A stretch of 64,000 nt of DNA from contig OZ023187.1 in NCBI GenBank assembly GCA_963995505.1, forward strand, positions 13,293,176-13,357,175. Reading direction: 5' to 3'. Below, in pieces: positions 33,431 to 45,598 of this stretch (the first letter of the stretch is position 1; each line of letters begins with the position of its first letter). A model generated the notes under the pieces. That model saw only the letters and a program-made list of their open reading frames with translations. It was not told the DNA's origin and ran no database searches. The translations under genes and the position numbers were made by a program. This stretch comes from Hypericum androsaemum (Eukaryota; Streptophyta; Magnoliopsida; Malpighiales; Hypericaceae).

Positions 33431-34859
33431 CACAAGTAAAATGTGACCAGTGGTAACGGTAGTCTTATAGCAAAGATGGCATTTGATGCGCACAAGTTGG
33501 TGTTCTTTTCTAAGCAAAAAAATAATAATGGAAAGCAATAAAGAACTTTCACGGTGTTGTTGTTGGTATCAGTCGCTCCTCCTCACCGTTTATTTGACTT
33601 GGCTCTTCAAATTAAATGTCGAGAAACGTTACGGAGAACAACTTACAATTGCCAATTGAACACTTACTCGAATGGTACAATTTAGAATTGACTGTTCATG
33701 ATTTAATTTCGGACAATTGCTTATAATAAGACAGCTAACAGTTGGATACATGTCCACATCAACAAGCCCATACTTTACCGGAATCAATCTGCATGTTAAC
33801 CCCTAAAAAAAAGGATTTTGCTTTTGTTTACAAGTACAATGTGTACGTGCACAAGTTTTTTTGTTTTGTTTTGAGAAACAGCACAAGTTTAATTTTTCAA
33901 TGTAGAGATCGGCACACGTACGGTAGAAGAGAACAATGTAAGCCAAATCACAACTTTGGTATAGGTCTCTCTCATATTTTTAGGAATAACCAATAGATTG
34001 GTAGTCAACATTGTTGGAATGACTATCAATTCGGTTGAACTAATCAGTTTAGATCTAACTGACCATTTTGTTTCGAAAAAAATATCTATAAAATTTAGTT
34101 AGATATAAAATTAGATTAGATATAAAATTATTTGACATTTTATTATTAAATATAATTCATAGTACAATTCTTTAAAAAATCTATTGACTGACTGCCCGTC
34201 GAATTGAGATCAAAAGAGCAGAGTTGATCGGGACTCGAGAATAGAGTGGTCCGTCTCATTTTTTAAAACAGTGGAAATAACAAATGGCTTAAGACCTTTC
34301 GTTCTTAATAAAAGACGAGATCAGAACAAGCAAACGGACCACAAGGACTTTTTAATGGTTTATTTGTATAAAAGATTGTAAATTAAACTCTTTCTCCTTC
34401 TTCAGTTATGAAAAAATGACACACACTTAATAACGTGAATTTATATTTAATTAAAATCTAACCACAATAATTACTAGCTATTACTTTCTCCAGTAGATAA
34501 AAAAATTTCTGATATGACTAAGCATGTCACATGAAATGTGGCTATACTCATTGATGTCTTTAGAGTATCAGTCAAATTGGTTGGAGTTATAATTGGATTG
34601 TCATTATAAATTTTTTTAGTTTCAACGAATTCAAAATCTATTAAATGTGTTATTAACTATTAAATGCTAAGTAAACCAACATTTCTTTTAAATTTGAATA
34701 AAACTAAGTTTATGCGCATTAAAAAAATGCTTAAGCATTACAAAAATTATAAACGTACAAAACAATTAAGCCTTTATAAATGGAGTCTCATTTATCTTAT
34801 TTTTCACATTTGCTTTTAGTACCGCGCAAATGTTGTATTACAAACAACTGTGAAAAAAA
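33431..34859. other. AT-rich repeat DNA without genes
   Basis: From about 34400 it is again an arm of the foldback family (CTAACCACAATAATTACTAGC, GGTTGGAGTTATAATTGG). The earlier part shows no recognisable feature. Confidence 0.4.
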
Positions 34860-35570
34860 GATAAATGGGACTCTCTCTCTCTCTCTCTCTCTCTATATTT
34901 AAAGGCATGCTTGTTTTGTACCGCTGTCCTAGAAGCAAGTGTGAAAAGACAAATGAGCCTCTCGCTCCCTCTCTATTTAAAGACATGCTTGTTTTGTATA
35001 TTTTTATTTTCTGTAACGCTTGTGGTGGGGTTCGGGTATTTTGCTACTTCTGTCATTTTCTTTTTCTTTGGTAAAAATATCTGCCATTTAGTCAAAAAAT
35101 GTATTGCTTAATCGGTTTTCAAGTATTCCAAAACTTAATTTTAAGTGAGATAGGTTCTTTAAAATATTTAATATTATTATGTCAGTAATGATTCCAATTA
35201 GGTAACACATTGACTAGTTAATATAAATGATGGTTGGTACATAATAATGTTAAATTTTTTTTGGAGTTTTTTTCCATTCTTTAAAGATTCTATTTGGTTT
35301 AAAATTAAAAATTTAAATACTTAAAAATGACATAAGTGTTACTTTTTTGTGACTAAATGGCATATATTATTACCAAAGAAAAAGAAAATAGCAGAAGTAG
35401 CAAAACACCTGAACCCACCACAAGCGTTACATAAAATAAAAATGTACAAAACAAGTATGCCTTTAAATAAAGAGGGAGAAAGAGTCCCATTTACCTTTCC
35501 ACACTTGCTTCTAAGACAACGGTACAAAACAAGCATGCCTTTAAATAGAGAGAGAGTCTCATTTATATTA
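34860..35570. repeat. inverted repeat built from promoter-arm sequence
   Basis: Arms of about 230-245 bp, 34860-35105 and 35340-35570, are reverse complements with small differences. Each carries AAAGGCATGCTTGTTTTGTA twice and CTGTAACGCTTGTGGTGGG. An internal (CT)n at 34870-34894 interrupts the left arm. The arm contains TATA-region text of the F-box promoter family but no 5'UTR exon. Confidence 0.75.
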
Positions 35571-36074
35571 TTTTTTCTAATACATCATTTGCGTTGTACT
35601 AGAAGCAAATGTGGAAAATAATATAAATGAGACTCCATTTATAAAGGCTTGTTTGATTTGTACGTTTCAATTTTCGGTAATGCTTAAGCACTTTTTTAGT
35701 GCTCGAAAACTTAGTTTTATTCGAACTTAAAATAAATGTTAGTTGACTTAACATTTAATAGTTAATAACACATTTAATAGGTTTTGAATTCATTGAAACA
35801 AACAAAATTTATAATGATAGTCCAATTATAACTCCAAGAAATTTGACTGATACTCTAACGACATTAATGATTATAATCACATTTCATATGACATGCTTAG
35901 TCATAGCAGAGAAAGTTTTATCTACTAGAGAAAGTAATATATAGTAATTGTTGTGGTTAGGTTTTAACTAAATATGAAATTCACGTGGTTAAGTGAGTAT
36001 CATTTTTTTCCTATTTAGAGAAGAAGGTGAGGGAGTCTAATTTTAATCTTATTTACAAATAAACTCATTAAAAA

Positions 36075-36250
36075 ACAAGTGGGTTCTACTTGGAGAGAGT
36101 TGGGCAGAGGAGGATCGCTAAAATTATGGGCTCCCGGAGGAGATGGAGCCCCTCGAACATGTCGCGGGAGGCCGGCGGAGAGAGGAGAAAAGGGTCGTCT
36201 ACTCTTATTAGTTGGTGTGGCGATGTATTAGAAGAAAGTGTGAAAAATGA
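36075..36250 (-). repeat. F-box promoter/5'UTR exon copy
   Basis: The minus strand reads like 31470-31650: ACGCC-type leader, CCTCCCGCGACATGTTCGAG, GGGCTCCATCTCCTCCGG, CCCATAATT, ending CTCCAAGTAGAAC. The splice donor is changed from AG|GT to AA|GT. It is flanked by AT-rich family arms on both sides. Confidence 0.75.
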
Positions 36251-37091
36251 GATAAATGGGACGTTTATATAAATGCTCGCTTGCTTTGTGCGTTTTTATT
36301 TTTTGTAACACTTAAGCATTTTGTGTGTGCTTAATTTGGTATCCGGACACTTGGGTTTGAATCGGATAGAATCTTTAAATCATGACCAAACTTTTCAAAC
36401 TAATATTAAGCATTGTTATGTAAGCAATGATTCGAACTTGATATTAAAATAACATATTGACTAGTTAATATAAATGCTTGTTGGTTTAACATTTAAGAGG
36501 TTTGAATTCACTGAATACTAACAAAAGTTATAATGACACTCTAATTATAACTCCAACAACCTTGACCAATTCTTTAAGGATATCAATGAGTATAATCACG
36601 TTTCATGTGTCAGGTTGAGTTATACCGGATAAAGTTATATTTATCGGAGAAATAATAGTTGTTAATTATTTACCAAAAAAATGGAATAACTAGTAAATAT
36701 TGTGGTTAGGTTTTAACTTAATATTGACATTGTTAAGTGAGCATTATTTTTTTCCTATTTGGAGAAGAAGGGAAAAGAGTCAAATTTCCAACCTAGACTC
36801 ATTAAAAAGACAGAAAAGAGTTATGTACACTTTAATTTTATCAACTAGATCTAGATGATCACTTTTATTTGGTCTAAAATTCTGCAGATGCACTTAGTTC
36901 TATAGATGTTCTTGCTTCTGCAGCAGGCGCTGTAGAACTCCGTAGATTGTCCACTTGTCAAAGATCACTTATTGTTGTTAAATAGTTAGTTGAGTTGTGG
37001 AGTTTTGATGGTAGACATTAATAAGGTAGTTTGGTGGTCGACTTTGTTTAAAGGCTACCAAACTCTCGGCCACCAAACTATATTATTAACA

Positions 37092-37410
37092 AGGGGCGGA
37101 TTTGGTAGGGACTGGGCTAGTCCCCACCCATGGAGACTAATACAAACTAATATCACTACACATGCAAACCAATATCACTTCACATGAAAACCAATATCAC
37201 TTCACATGAAAACCAATATCACTTCACATGTAAACCAGCCTCATGCAAACCAATATTATTTCATATGCAAATCAATATCACTTCACATGCAAACCAATAT
37301 CACCTGATAGGTTATTGACCATCAGATTTAAAGACAATCAAATCTGACAGTCCAAAATTTAGTCCCCACCTGGGGATAAATTTTATTTAGTCCTCACTCA
37401 ATCTGGTCTC
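37092..37410. mobile_element. hAT-type MITE carrying a minisatellite
   Basis: It is flanked by 8-bp repeats TATTAACA (37084-37091 and 37411-37418). The ends AGGGGCGGATTTGGTAGGGACT and (inverted) AGAGACCAGATTGAG are roughly inverted and both continue into AGTCCCCACC text. The interior (37150-37315) is a minisatellite of about 21-bp units AAACCAATATCACTTCACATG. Confidence 0.65.
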
Positions 37411-37567
37411 TATTAACAGCTACGTACAAAGGTTTATTAACTCAACTAACTATTTAACAACAATAAGTGATCTTCGACAACTGGATAATCCACAAAATTC
37501 TTCTAACGACTACCCATTGATTCTATTGCAAAGAAATAAGTACTAAGTGAAATATTTGAAAAGAAAA

Positions 37568-37653
37568 AAACACAAGTGGGTTCTACCTTGAGAGAACTAT
37601 CGTAGGAAGATTGTTGGAGGAGATAGAACCCCTCAAACTTGTCGCGGTTGGCC

Positions 37654-37724
<71 letters not shown>

Positions 37725-37750
37725 ATAGGTTGTTTACTCTTATTAGAAGC
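37568..37750 (-). repeat. F-box 5'UTR exon copy with expanded GA tract
   Basis: Degenerate copy: GTGGGTTCTACCTTGAGAG, AACCCCTCAAACTTGTCGCG, GGCCGGCAG. It is followed by a 65-bp (GA)n at 37657-37721, then CTCTTATTAGAAGCGTGG. The donor is lost. Confidence 0.7.
37657..37721. repeat. (GA)n microsatellite
   Basis: About 32 pure GA units, inside the copied F-box 5'UTR leader. Long open frames here are repeat artefacts. Confidence 0.95.
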
Positions 37751-38379
37751 GTGGAAAATAAGATAAATGAGACTCCATTTATAAAGGCTTGCTTGTTTTG
37801 TACGTTTATAATTTCTGTAACGCTTAGGCGTTTTAACATTACCCTTATAAAAAAAGCGTTTTAACATTGACTATTGACTATTGATTATTGACTAGTTAAG
37901 CGTGGAAACTCAAACTAAAATAACGCATTGACTGGTTAATATATATGATGGTTGACTTAACATTTAATATGTTTTTATTCATTTAATCCTATCAAAATTT
38001 ATAATGATAGTCTAATAATAATTCCAACCAATTTGACTAATACTCTGAAGACATTAATGAGTATAATTACATTTTATATGACATGCTTAATCATGCCAGA
38101 GAAAGTTTTATCTACTGAAGAAAGTAATAGCTAGTAATTGTTGTGGTTAGATTTTAACTGAATACAAAAGTCTACTAACTCAACTAAGTATTGCACAATA
38201 ATAAATGATCTTTGATAGGTGGACAATCTATAGAATTCTTCTAACGACTAGTTAGATTCATCCTACATCTTGATAATTAGCTACAAATTGCTACATCTAG
38301 TCATTGCTCCCTGTGGTTTGACAAATACCCTTACTTATCTTTGCTGTAAGGGTTCAGATCTCTAACTGGGCCTACCCTG

Positions 38380-38546
38380 CATCACCAGGATCCATTGGCT
38401 GAATTGGGATAAAATTTCCAAAAGTAAAAGCATAGGTAGCCTAGGTTTTAGGAGCATGGAAGCATTCAACCATGCTCTGTTCGCTAAAAAATTTGTGTCG
38501 TTAGAAGAATGTAGCTCTGTTCAACCATACTATGTTCGCTAAACAA
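38380..38546 (+). mobile_element. LINE fragment
   Basis: A decayed frame reads like GFRSMEAFNHALFAK, the post-RT motif of plant L1-type LINEs. The nucleotide sequence is close to 47090-47195, so both belong to one LINE family. It ends where the inverted repeat begins. Confidence 0.65.
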
Positions 38547-39245
38547 TGAGGGATCTTTAGTCTCTTTAACGGCCCCAAAATTGATTGGTGTAGTTCCATG
38601 GACTTTGTTGTTGTAATTTTTATTTGAGATTATACTGGGAGGGAAAATAAACGAGGGGGTTTGTGTTTTTTTTGTTAAAGTTATAAGGTTTCTTTAAAGG
38701 GTTAATTTGTTTGGTTAGTAAAGGGAGTGAATAAGACTTAAGTGGGTTTGAAGTTCATTCTTTTGGTTGAGGGGTATTGTAGATTGGGTTCATACAAAGT
38801 TTTGTTGTGTTTTAGCTGGATATGGTGTTCATGGAGAAGCAGAGGGAACTGAGTTGTCTGAAGTGATTGTGCAGGTGGGAGTGAATGATGGTCATTTGCT
38901 CCCAACCTGCACAATCACTCAAGATAACTCAGTTCCCCTATGATTCTCCATGAACACCATATCCAGCAAAAACATAACAAAAATATGCACAAACCCATTC
39001 TATTATACCCCTCAACCAAAAGAATGAACTTTGATTATACCAAATCCACTTAAGTCTTATTCACTCCCTTCACTAACCAAACAAATCAACCCTTCAAAGA
39101 AACCTTATAACCTGGACAAGAAAAAAAAACAAACCCCCTCCTTTATTTTCCCTCCGAATATAATCTCAAATAACAATTACAACAACAAAATCTATGGAAC
39201 AACACCAATTGGTTTCAGGGCCTATAAGGAGACTAAAGATACCTC
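38547..39245. repeat. inverted duplication of the F-box gene 5' end (hairpin)
   Basis: Left arm 38547-38881 and right arm 38899-39245 are reverse complements over about 335-347 bp, with a 17-nt loop (38882-38898). The right arm is collinear with 31040-31290 of the F-box locus. Reading away from the loop it covers the first codons including ATGGTGTTCATGGAGAA, the 3' end of the 5'UTR intron, and intron text ending AGGAGACTAAAGAT. The left arm keeps an acceptor-like TTTTAG|CTGGAT before the ATG; reading frames are broken in both arms. A transcript across it would fold into a long near-perfect hairpin. Homology to the F-box locus continues rightward to 39665. Confidence 0.85.
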
Positions 39246-39429
39246 ATTTTTATTCCATCATTCCCACCATCGTTATTCGCTGAAGAAAACCACCAAAAAA
39301 GAAGATAAAAGACAAAACCAATCAACAATCAATAGCTAGAAACAAAGAAACAATCGTGTTCAAACAACATGCAAGTAACCCAGCTTGAATCCAACCCAAT
39401 CCGGATCCTTGATAACCAATCCCTTCCTC

Positions 39430-39665
39430 CAACTGGGTACTTGCCGATTCTATTGCAAAGCAAGAAAGTAGCAAGTGAAAGATTTGAAGAGAAAGAAAAA
39501 AAATAAGTGGGTTCTACCTGGAGAGAGCTGGGTGAGGAGGATCACGAGAATTATGAGGCCCCAGAGGAGATGGAGCCCCTAGAACATGTCGCAGGAGGTC
39601 GGCGAAGAGAGAGAGGAGAAAGGGTTATCTACTCTTATTAATTGGTGTTGCGCTGTAATAGAAGC
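39430..39665 (-). repeat. F-box promoter/5'UTR exon copy with intact donor
   Basis: It continues the F-box-like right arm. CCAACTGGGTACTTGCCGAT and AGCAAGTGAAAGATTTG match intron text. CTCTCCAG|GTAGAACC preserves the donor, followed by the exon 1 leader to CTCTTATTAATTGG. Together with 38899-39245 this is the most complete second copy of the F-box 5' region, but there is no gene body. Confidence 0.75.
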
Positions 39666-40430
39666 AAGTGTACAAAATGAGAAAATGGGACATTTATATA
39701 AAGGCTTACTTGGTTTGTGCATTTTTATTTCCGTAACACTTAAGCATTTTTTTTTGGTTTAATTCGTTATCATGATAAAGTTTTTTCAACTAATATTAAA
39801 ATTTTTATGAAAACAATGATTTGAACTTGAGACTAAAATAACATATTGACTAGTTAATGTAAATGTTGGTTGGTTTAACATTTAAGAAGTTTTGAAATCA
39901 TAGAATACTAACAAAATTTATAATGACACTTGAATTATAACTCCAACAACCTTGAACAATTCTTTAAGGATATTAATGAGTATAATCATGTTTTATATGA
40001 CATATTGAGTCATACTAGAGAAAGTTATATCTACCGAAAAAAATTATTATTATTGTTATTAATTACTTACCAAAAAAGGAATAACTAATAATTGATGTGG
40101 TTAGGTTTTAACTAAATATGGAATGTCGTGGTTAAGTAAGTATTATTTTTTCCTATTTGGAGCAGAAGGGGAAGGAGTCAAATTTCCAACCTTATCTACA
40201 AATAGACTCATTAAAAAGATAGAACAAAGAGTTATGTACACTTAACCATGACAGTTCCATATTTAGTTAAAATCCAACCACAAAAAAATACTAGTTATTC
40301 CTTTTTTTGTTAAGTAATTAATAGCTGTTATTTTCTCCTGATAGATATAACTTTTTCTGGCCCCCGGATTAAGTAATTATGATGTATGTTTTTGAGCTAA
40401 GCAGACACGTCACAATTTTACATTAAGTTC
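39666..40430. repeat. foldback-family arm
   Basis: AT-rich non-coding sequence of the dispersed family (ACATATTGACTAGTTAATGT, GTGGTTAGGTTTTAACTAAA). No gene. Confidence 0.5.
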
Positions 40431-40439
40431 CAATACAAC

Positions 40440-42420
40440 AACTATACCTTTTGAGTTGATTCATTGTGACTTGTGTGGGCCATACCGAGTTCCGTCTTCT
40501 TGTGGAGCATGTTATTTTCTGACTATGGTTGATGACTTTTCTCGAACTGTCTGGACCTACTTGCTTGCCGAGAAGAGTGAGGTTGGAAGTGTCTTTCCCA
40601 ACTTTTGTGCTATGGTTTTGACGCAATATAATCGAAAAGTCAAAATATTACGAAGTGACAATGGAATGGAGTTTATTGGCCTTCGCTCTTATCTAGCTGA
40701 ACATGGTATTTTGCATCAAACCTCTTGTGTCGATACGGCACAACAGAATGGGCACGTTGACCAAAAGTACAGGCACATACTAAATATTGGTCGTGCCCTT
40801 CGATTTCAAGCGAACTTACCACTGAAGTTTTGGGGCGAGTGCATACTTGCTGCCACATATTTGATCAACAGGACTCCGACACCTTTACTTGAGGGAAAAA
40901 GCCCTTAAGAGCTCATTTTTGGAAAGGTTCCCTCTTACTCAGCCATCCGAACTCTCGGGTGTTTGTGCTATGTTCATCATCACCCTCGAGTGAAAGACAA
41001 ATTTGGTGAATGCACCAAAAAATGTATCTTTGTCGGGTATCCATTTGGCAAAAAGGGTTGGCATGTCTATGATATTACAACCGAAGAATTCTTGTTTCTC
41101 GAGATGTGATTTTTGTTGAAGATACTTTTCCTTATCAACAAGCAAGCTCGCCACTCGTGCAACCTTTCCCTGTACAGGCTGTTCCTATTTCGAATGATGA
41201 AGTTATTGACAATGGCCATTCCGAGGTGGAGTGACACTACTGTCGTTGCGCCCGCTGCCTCTTTATCAATTCCAAGTGCTGTCCTGACTGCTCAAAATAC
41301 CTCGACTAGTCAGTCATCTGCAAGGGTATCAGGTGACTCGCCTACTGTACCAAGGCCTATCCCCGAGGTTGTTCCTCTTGGCCGTGGTCATCGCCAGCGA
41401 ACGGAGCCTACAAAGTTTCATGATTTCATCTTGAATAAAGTAATAGTTCATACTGTGCGCTACCTTATTGACCCCCCCGCTCTTGTTGCACCTCGTTCGC
41501 TGTCCTTAGGTATGCCTTACCCTATAGCCCATTATGTAACAAGCAAAAATTTTACTTTTGAGTCATAGGAAGTTTGTAGTTGCTGTTACTATTGGGCATG
41601 AACCGTCCCATTCTGCTAAAGCCGTGAAAGATCCGTGGTGGCTGAAGCCATGCGAAATGAAATTGAAGCTCTTGGACGCAATGGGACTTGGACTATTGAG
41701 CGGCTACCCCCAAACAAGATCGCTATTGACTGCAAGTGGGTTTATCGAATCAAATATCATTTTGATGGGTTGATATAATGCTATAAAGCTTGACTAGTTG
41801 CAAGGGGGGATCATCAAATTGAGGGACTTGACTATAATGAGACGTTTGCTCATGTCGCTAAAATGGTGAGTGTTCGAACATTTCTAGTGGTTGCTGCAGC
41901 TCGATCGTGGCACCTCCATCAAATAGATGTCCACAATGCCTTCCTACATGGTGATTTAGCCGAGGAAGTATATATGAAGCCTCCTCTTGGGTTTATTGTG
42001 CGAGGTACCGGCAAGGTCTGTCGTCTCCGAAAGTTTTTATATGCGCTTCGACAGGCTCCTAGCAACTGGTTTGCCAAACTTGCTGCGACGCTACGAATAT
42101 ATGGTTTTCGTCAATCATATGCTGATTACTCCTTATTTACCCTGCATCAACATGGCAACTCGCTTTGTGTTCTCGTCTACGTTGATGATTTGATTATTGG
42201 TGGTAATCAAGAGGAGTCGATTGTGCGGCTCAAGCTCTACTTATCTCATTATTTCTACATGAAGGACTTGGGCACACTAAATATTTTTTTGGCTTGAGTA
42301 TTGCTCGTGGACCCGATGGCATCTTTATTTCTTAATGCAAGTATGCATTGGATATTATCAGTGAGAGCAGACTCCTTGGTGCTAAGCCAGCTGGTTTTCT
42401 GATGGAACCCAACCATTGAC
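40440..42420 (+). mobile_element. Ty1/copia pol fragment (integrase and RT), decayed
   Basis: Integrase core in one long frame: HCDLCGPYR, DDFSRTVWTYLL, RSDNGMEF and LPLKFWGECI, with the DDE residues recognisable. It is followed after a stop by GCLCYVHHHPRVKDKFGECT, a connector, and RT with WVYRIKY, HQIDVHNAFLHGDL, YALRQAPSNWF and VLVYVDDLIIGG. Frameshifts and stops occur between blocks. RNase H and LTRs are absent, so it is a dead internal fragment of a different copia lineage from 1-5.5 kb. Confidence 0.9.
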
Positions 42421-43572
42421 TTGCATTATCTACTGTCGCCAATTCGTAAATTTTTAATTAAATAGAAGGGCAAAGATAAAAAAAGTGGGGGAGTGTGTGT
42501 GTGAACACACGCGCCAACCACTCCCCCCGCCTTTATGATGCACGTGTTAGCCGACCCTCTCTCGTGCTCTTTTTTTGCTTTTTTTTTCCATTCAAGTTAC
42601 AATTAATTACAAGTTTCAACTGGGATCTCCCCCTTGCCCCTTTGGTCTAGACGGGCCAGAAAAGCCCATTCCGGACCCAATGCAAGCCCCTTTTCCTGGT
42701 ATGACTAAGCATGTCACGTGAAGAGTAATTATTCTCATTAATGTCCTTAAAGAATTAGTTATGGTTGCTGGAGTTATAATTAGAGTGTCATTATAAATTT
42801 TGTTCGTATTGAATTAATTCAAAACCTCTTAAATGTTAAACCAACCAACATTTATATAAACTAGTCAATATGTTATTTTAGTCTCAAGTTCGAATAATTA
42901 CTTTCATACAATATTTAATATTTGTTCAAAAAATCACTTATTGTTGTTAAATAATTAGTTGAGTTAATGGACCTTTGTAAATAGCTGTTAATATATTAGT
43001 TTGTCACATGAAGCGTGATTATACTCATTAATGTCCTTGGAGAATTTGTCAAGTTGGATGGAGTTAGAAGTCATCTATGGTTTCTTCACCACTCATGCAC
43101 ATAATAAGGTAGCCATCAACCTTAAAACAATCAAACACATAAGACAATACCGAGTCGCATTAACACATAATGGGGACTCATGCACATCAACACATAATGG
43201 GGACTTCAGAGTTCTGCCTCCTGTATGGCAGAATCCCGCGAGACACAGATTAAATACCTTCTCCATTCCCGCATAACGTAGATTGTCTAAGCGCAATGTG
43301 GGCCCAACAGATGTAAAGATGTACCAATTGCATGGGGCACAAATCATTGCTACACTCATCCAAAACACACATGTGATCGACGGGCCACAGAAGCATATGA
43401 TAAATTACACACACATTAGGCTAGTAGTTAGAAGAATTCAACTGATTGTCCACCTATCGACTATTTAACTCAACTAACTGTTGAACAACAATAAGGGATA
43501 TTCGATAGGTGGACAATCAGCTGAATTATTCGAACGACTAGTTTAATGGCTTAATTACACTAGCTAATGAAA
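42421..43572. other. repeat DNA without genes
   Basis: Contains a small hairpin near 42486-42530 (GGGGGAGTG and CACTCCCCC arms). Foldback-family arm sequence lies at 42700-43060, and an unassigned less AT-rich block at 43071-43425. Confidence 0.4.
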
Positions 43573-43800
43573 GCTCACTACCCATCAACCTATGGAAAGC
43601 TCTTATCTATGCATGACATCGAAGCAAAAATTGATCTACTTACCCAAGGAGAGAGATGGCCGTAGGAGGATCGCTGGAATTATGGGTCCTAGAGGAGATT
43701 GAGCCCCTCGAATATGTCGTGGGATGCCGGCGAACAAAGAGAATGAGAAAAATGGGTCGTCTACTTTTATTAGCTTGTGTGGCGTTGTATTAGAAGCAAG
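43573..43800 (-). pseudogene. F-box CDS fragment fused to the 5'UTR exon copy
   Basis: 43575-43650 matches F-box coding positions 30931-31005 (CCTATGGAAAGCTCTTAT, CATGACATCGAAGCAAAA). It is joined directly at about 43650 to the 5'UTR exon copy (CCGTAGGAGGATCGCTGG, AATTATGGGTCCT) that runs to 43800. The intron, start codon and first codons are skipped. The sense strand is minus, as in the parent. Confidence 0.75.
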
Positions 43801-44780
43801 TGTGGAAATGAGATAAACATGACGCGCTCTCTTTCTCTCTATCACTCTCTCTCCATTTCGTATATATACTTCCAAATTTATATAAAGGCTTGCTTGTTTT
43901 GTACGTTTTGGTTTTCTCTAACGCTTAAGTGGTTTTTTAGTGTTCGGAAATTTAGTTTCAAGTCATGTAAGATCTTTAAACCTTGACAAAAAATTTTCAA
44001 TCAATATTTAACATTATTATATTAGTAATAATTTGAACTAAATAACACATTGACTAGATAATATAAATGCTGGGTTGTTTAACATTTAAGAGGTTTTGAC
44101 TTCATTGAATACTAACAAAATTTATAATGACATTGTAATAATCGTATAAATAATTTGAATAATAATATAAAATATAGTGATTTAATGATAATTGAACCAA
44201 GTTAGAGTTCGGGTTTTCCTATATAAAGGAAATATATTTTCTCTTTTTTATGCGGGAAAGGAAAAAACCCTAATTTGGAAGAGAAAATGCAATTCTTGGA
44301 TTGCATAGAGCCGCCATCGTTGTTGGCAAAATCCAATGGTGAAATAGTCTGATTATAGCGAAACTTCGAGGTATTGTTCCTAACATCTTGGGTAAGATTA
44401 TAGACGGTAGATATGTTATTTAGAGGTAGCTAAGATTGTCTGCAAGATTGTTTTGGAGGAGAACTTGTAATCTCAATTTCCATGGAGCAACACTCACTTT
44501 TGATAAAATTCGACGGTGAGGTCTTGTGCAATTGCTAAGAAATTCTGAGGGATTATTCCTAACATCATGACCATGATTTGGAACAATTGAGATAATAATT
44601 AGAGGTATCTAATACTTTCTATACAAGTCATAATTAAGAATTTTAAATCTGAATAAAATAGGAAAGTAAATCAATTTCCTTCGCAAGATTGGGTGCTAAT
44701 TAATTAAATTTTGGATCCATGTACTCTGTACGTGTTTGGTATTGATGATCTACGAGAACTTGGTAATAGAATGTTTGCTC
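43801..44780. other. repeat DNA without genes
   Basis: 43860-44130 is a foldback-family arm. 44150-44780 is an unassigned repeat with two related halves around CCTAACATC[AT]TG, perhaps the LINE's own sequence. Confidence 0.35.
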
Positions 44781-44789
44781 CAAGAATTT

Positions 44790-45320
44790 GGAGTGGAAAG
44801 ATCCCCTTCAAAATATAATGTTTCATTTGCTTGGTTATGAAAGCTAAGTTACGCAGAAGAGATAATCTCATTCGAAGAAGAATGCTGGACCTTTAGGATT
44901 CACCTTTTCCTATTTGTGAAGATGAAATGAAAGTATTGATCACCTAGGAATTATGTGGTGTGGCTGCCCTAATATCACCGCTTCTATGGAGGCTTGGTTG
45001 TGGTTGGTGTATAGTGGGATGATTAAGAAGGGTTAGTTTGCATTATACATAGCTATTCTTTGGGGAATTTTGCTAGTAAGGAATTGTGATTTCTTTCAAA
45101 GTGAAAGGTACAACCAGGAGCTTTTCATTCATGATATTATATACCGAGTTCAAGAGTGGCTTCGATGGTCCCACTCAATGACGAAATTCGGGTACCAAGA
45201 CTTACTTTTGTACATGGAATCTCTACGAGATTGGGGGATAACATGTAATCAACAATTAGCTTAGCTTGCTTTTTGTTCTTAGTGTAAATATTCAGGGTAT
45301 TTATAAAATTTATCCATTTA
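44790..45320 (+). mobile_element. LINE 3' end remnant
   Basis: Decayed frames carry the zinc-binding RT tail of plant LINEs: FVWLVMKAKLRRRDNLIRRR, FPICEDE, GVAALISPLLW, RYNQELFIHDIIYRV. They end in an A-rich stretch (about 45325). Confidence 0.7.
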
Positions 45321-45598
45321 CCCAAAAAAATGGGGACTTAGTAATAGAAATTGATTAATCCACATGAATCCTGGATAAATATATTAGTTGACAAGAATGT
45401 ATATTTATGCATAAACATGAATTTGTGAACATGATCTTCGTGATTTAAACATGATCTTGGTGACTTGCACTTGACCTTGTGGTGTATATATTATATTACT
45501 TGATTTATATATTATATAATCTTATTTGAGGCAAGTCGGTTTCCTTCTTAAGGCTTTTGTGTGTTATGTCATGCTTTGTTTAATTTGGCATTGTGAGT

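Noticed and set aside
37150..37315. CRISPR-like array
   Set aside because: Direct head-to-tail minisatellite without distinct spacers, in a eukaryotic MITE.
37583..37867. Ser/Leu-rich frames
   Set aside because: Translation of the (GA)n microsatellite.
43071..43425. transposon insertion with 9-bp duplication AGTTAGAAG
   Set aside because: The same word belongs to the family arm on the right side, so the match may be coincidental or recombination-derived; no inverted ends seen.
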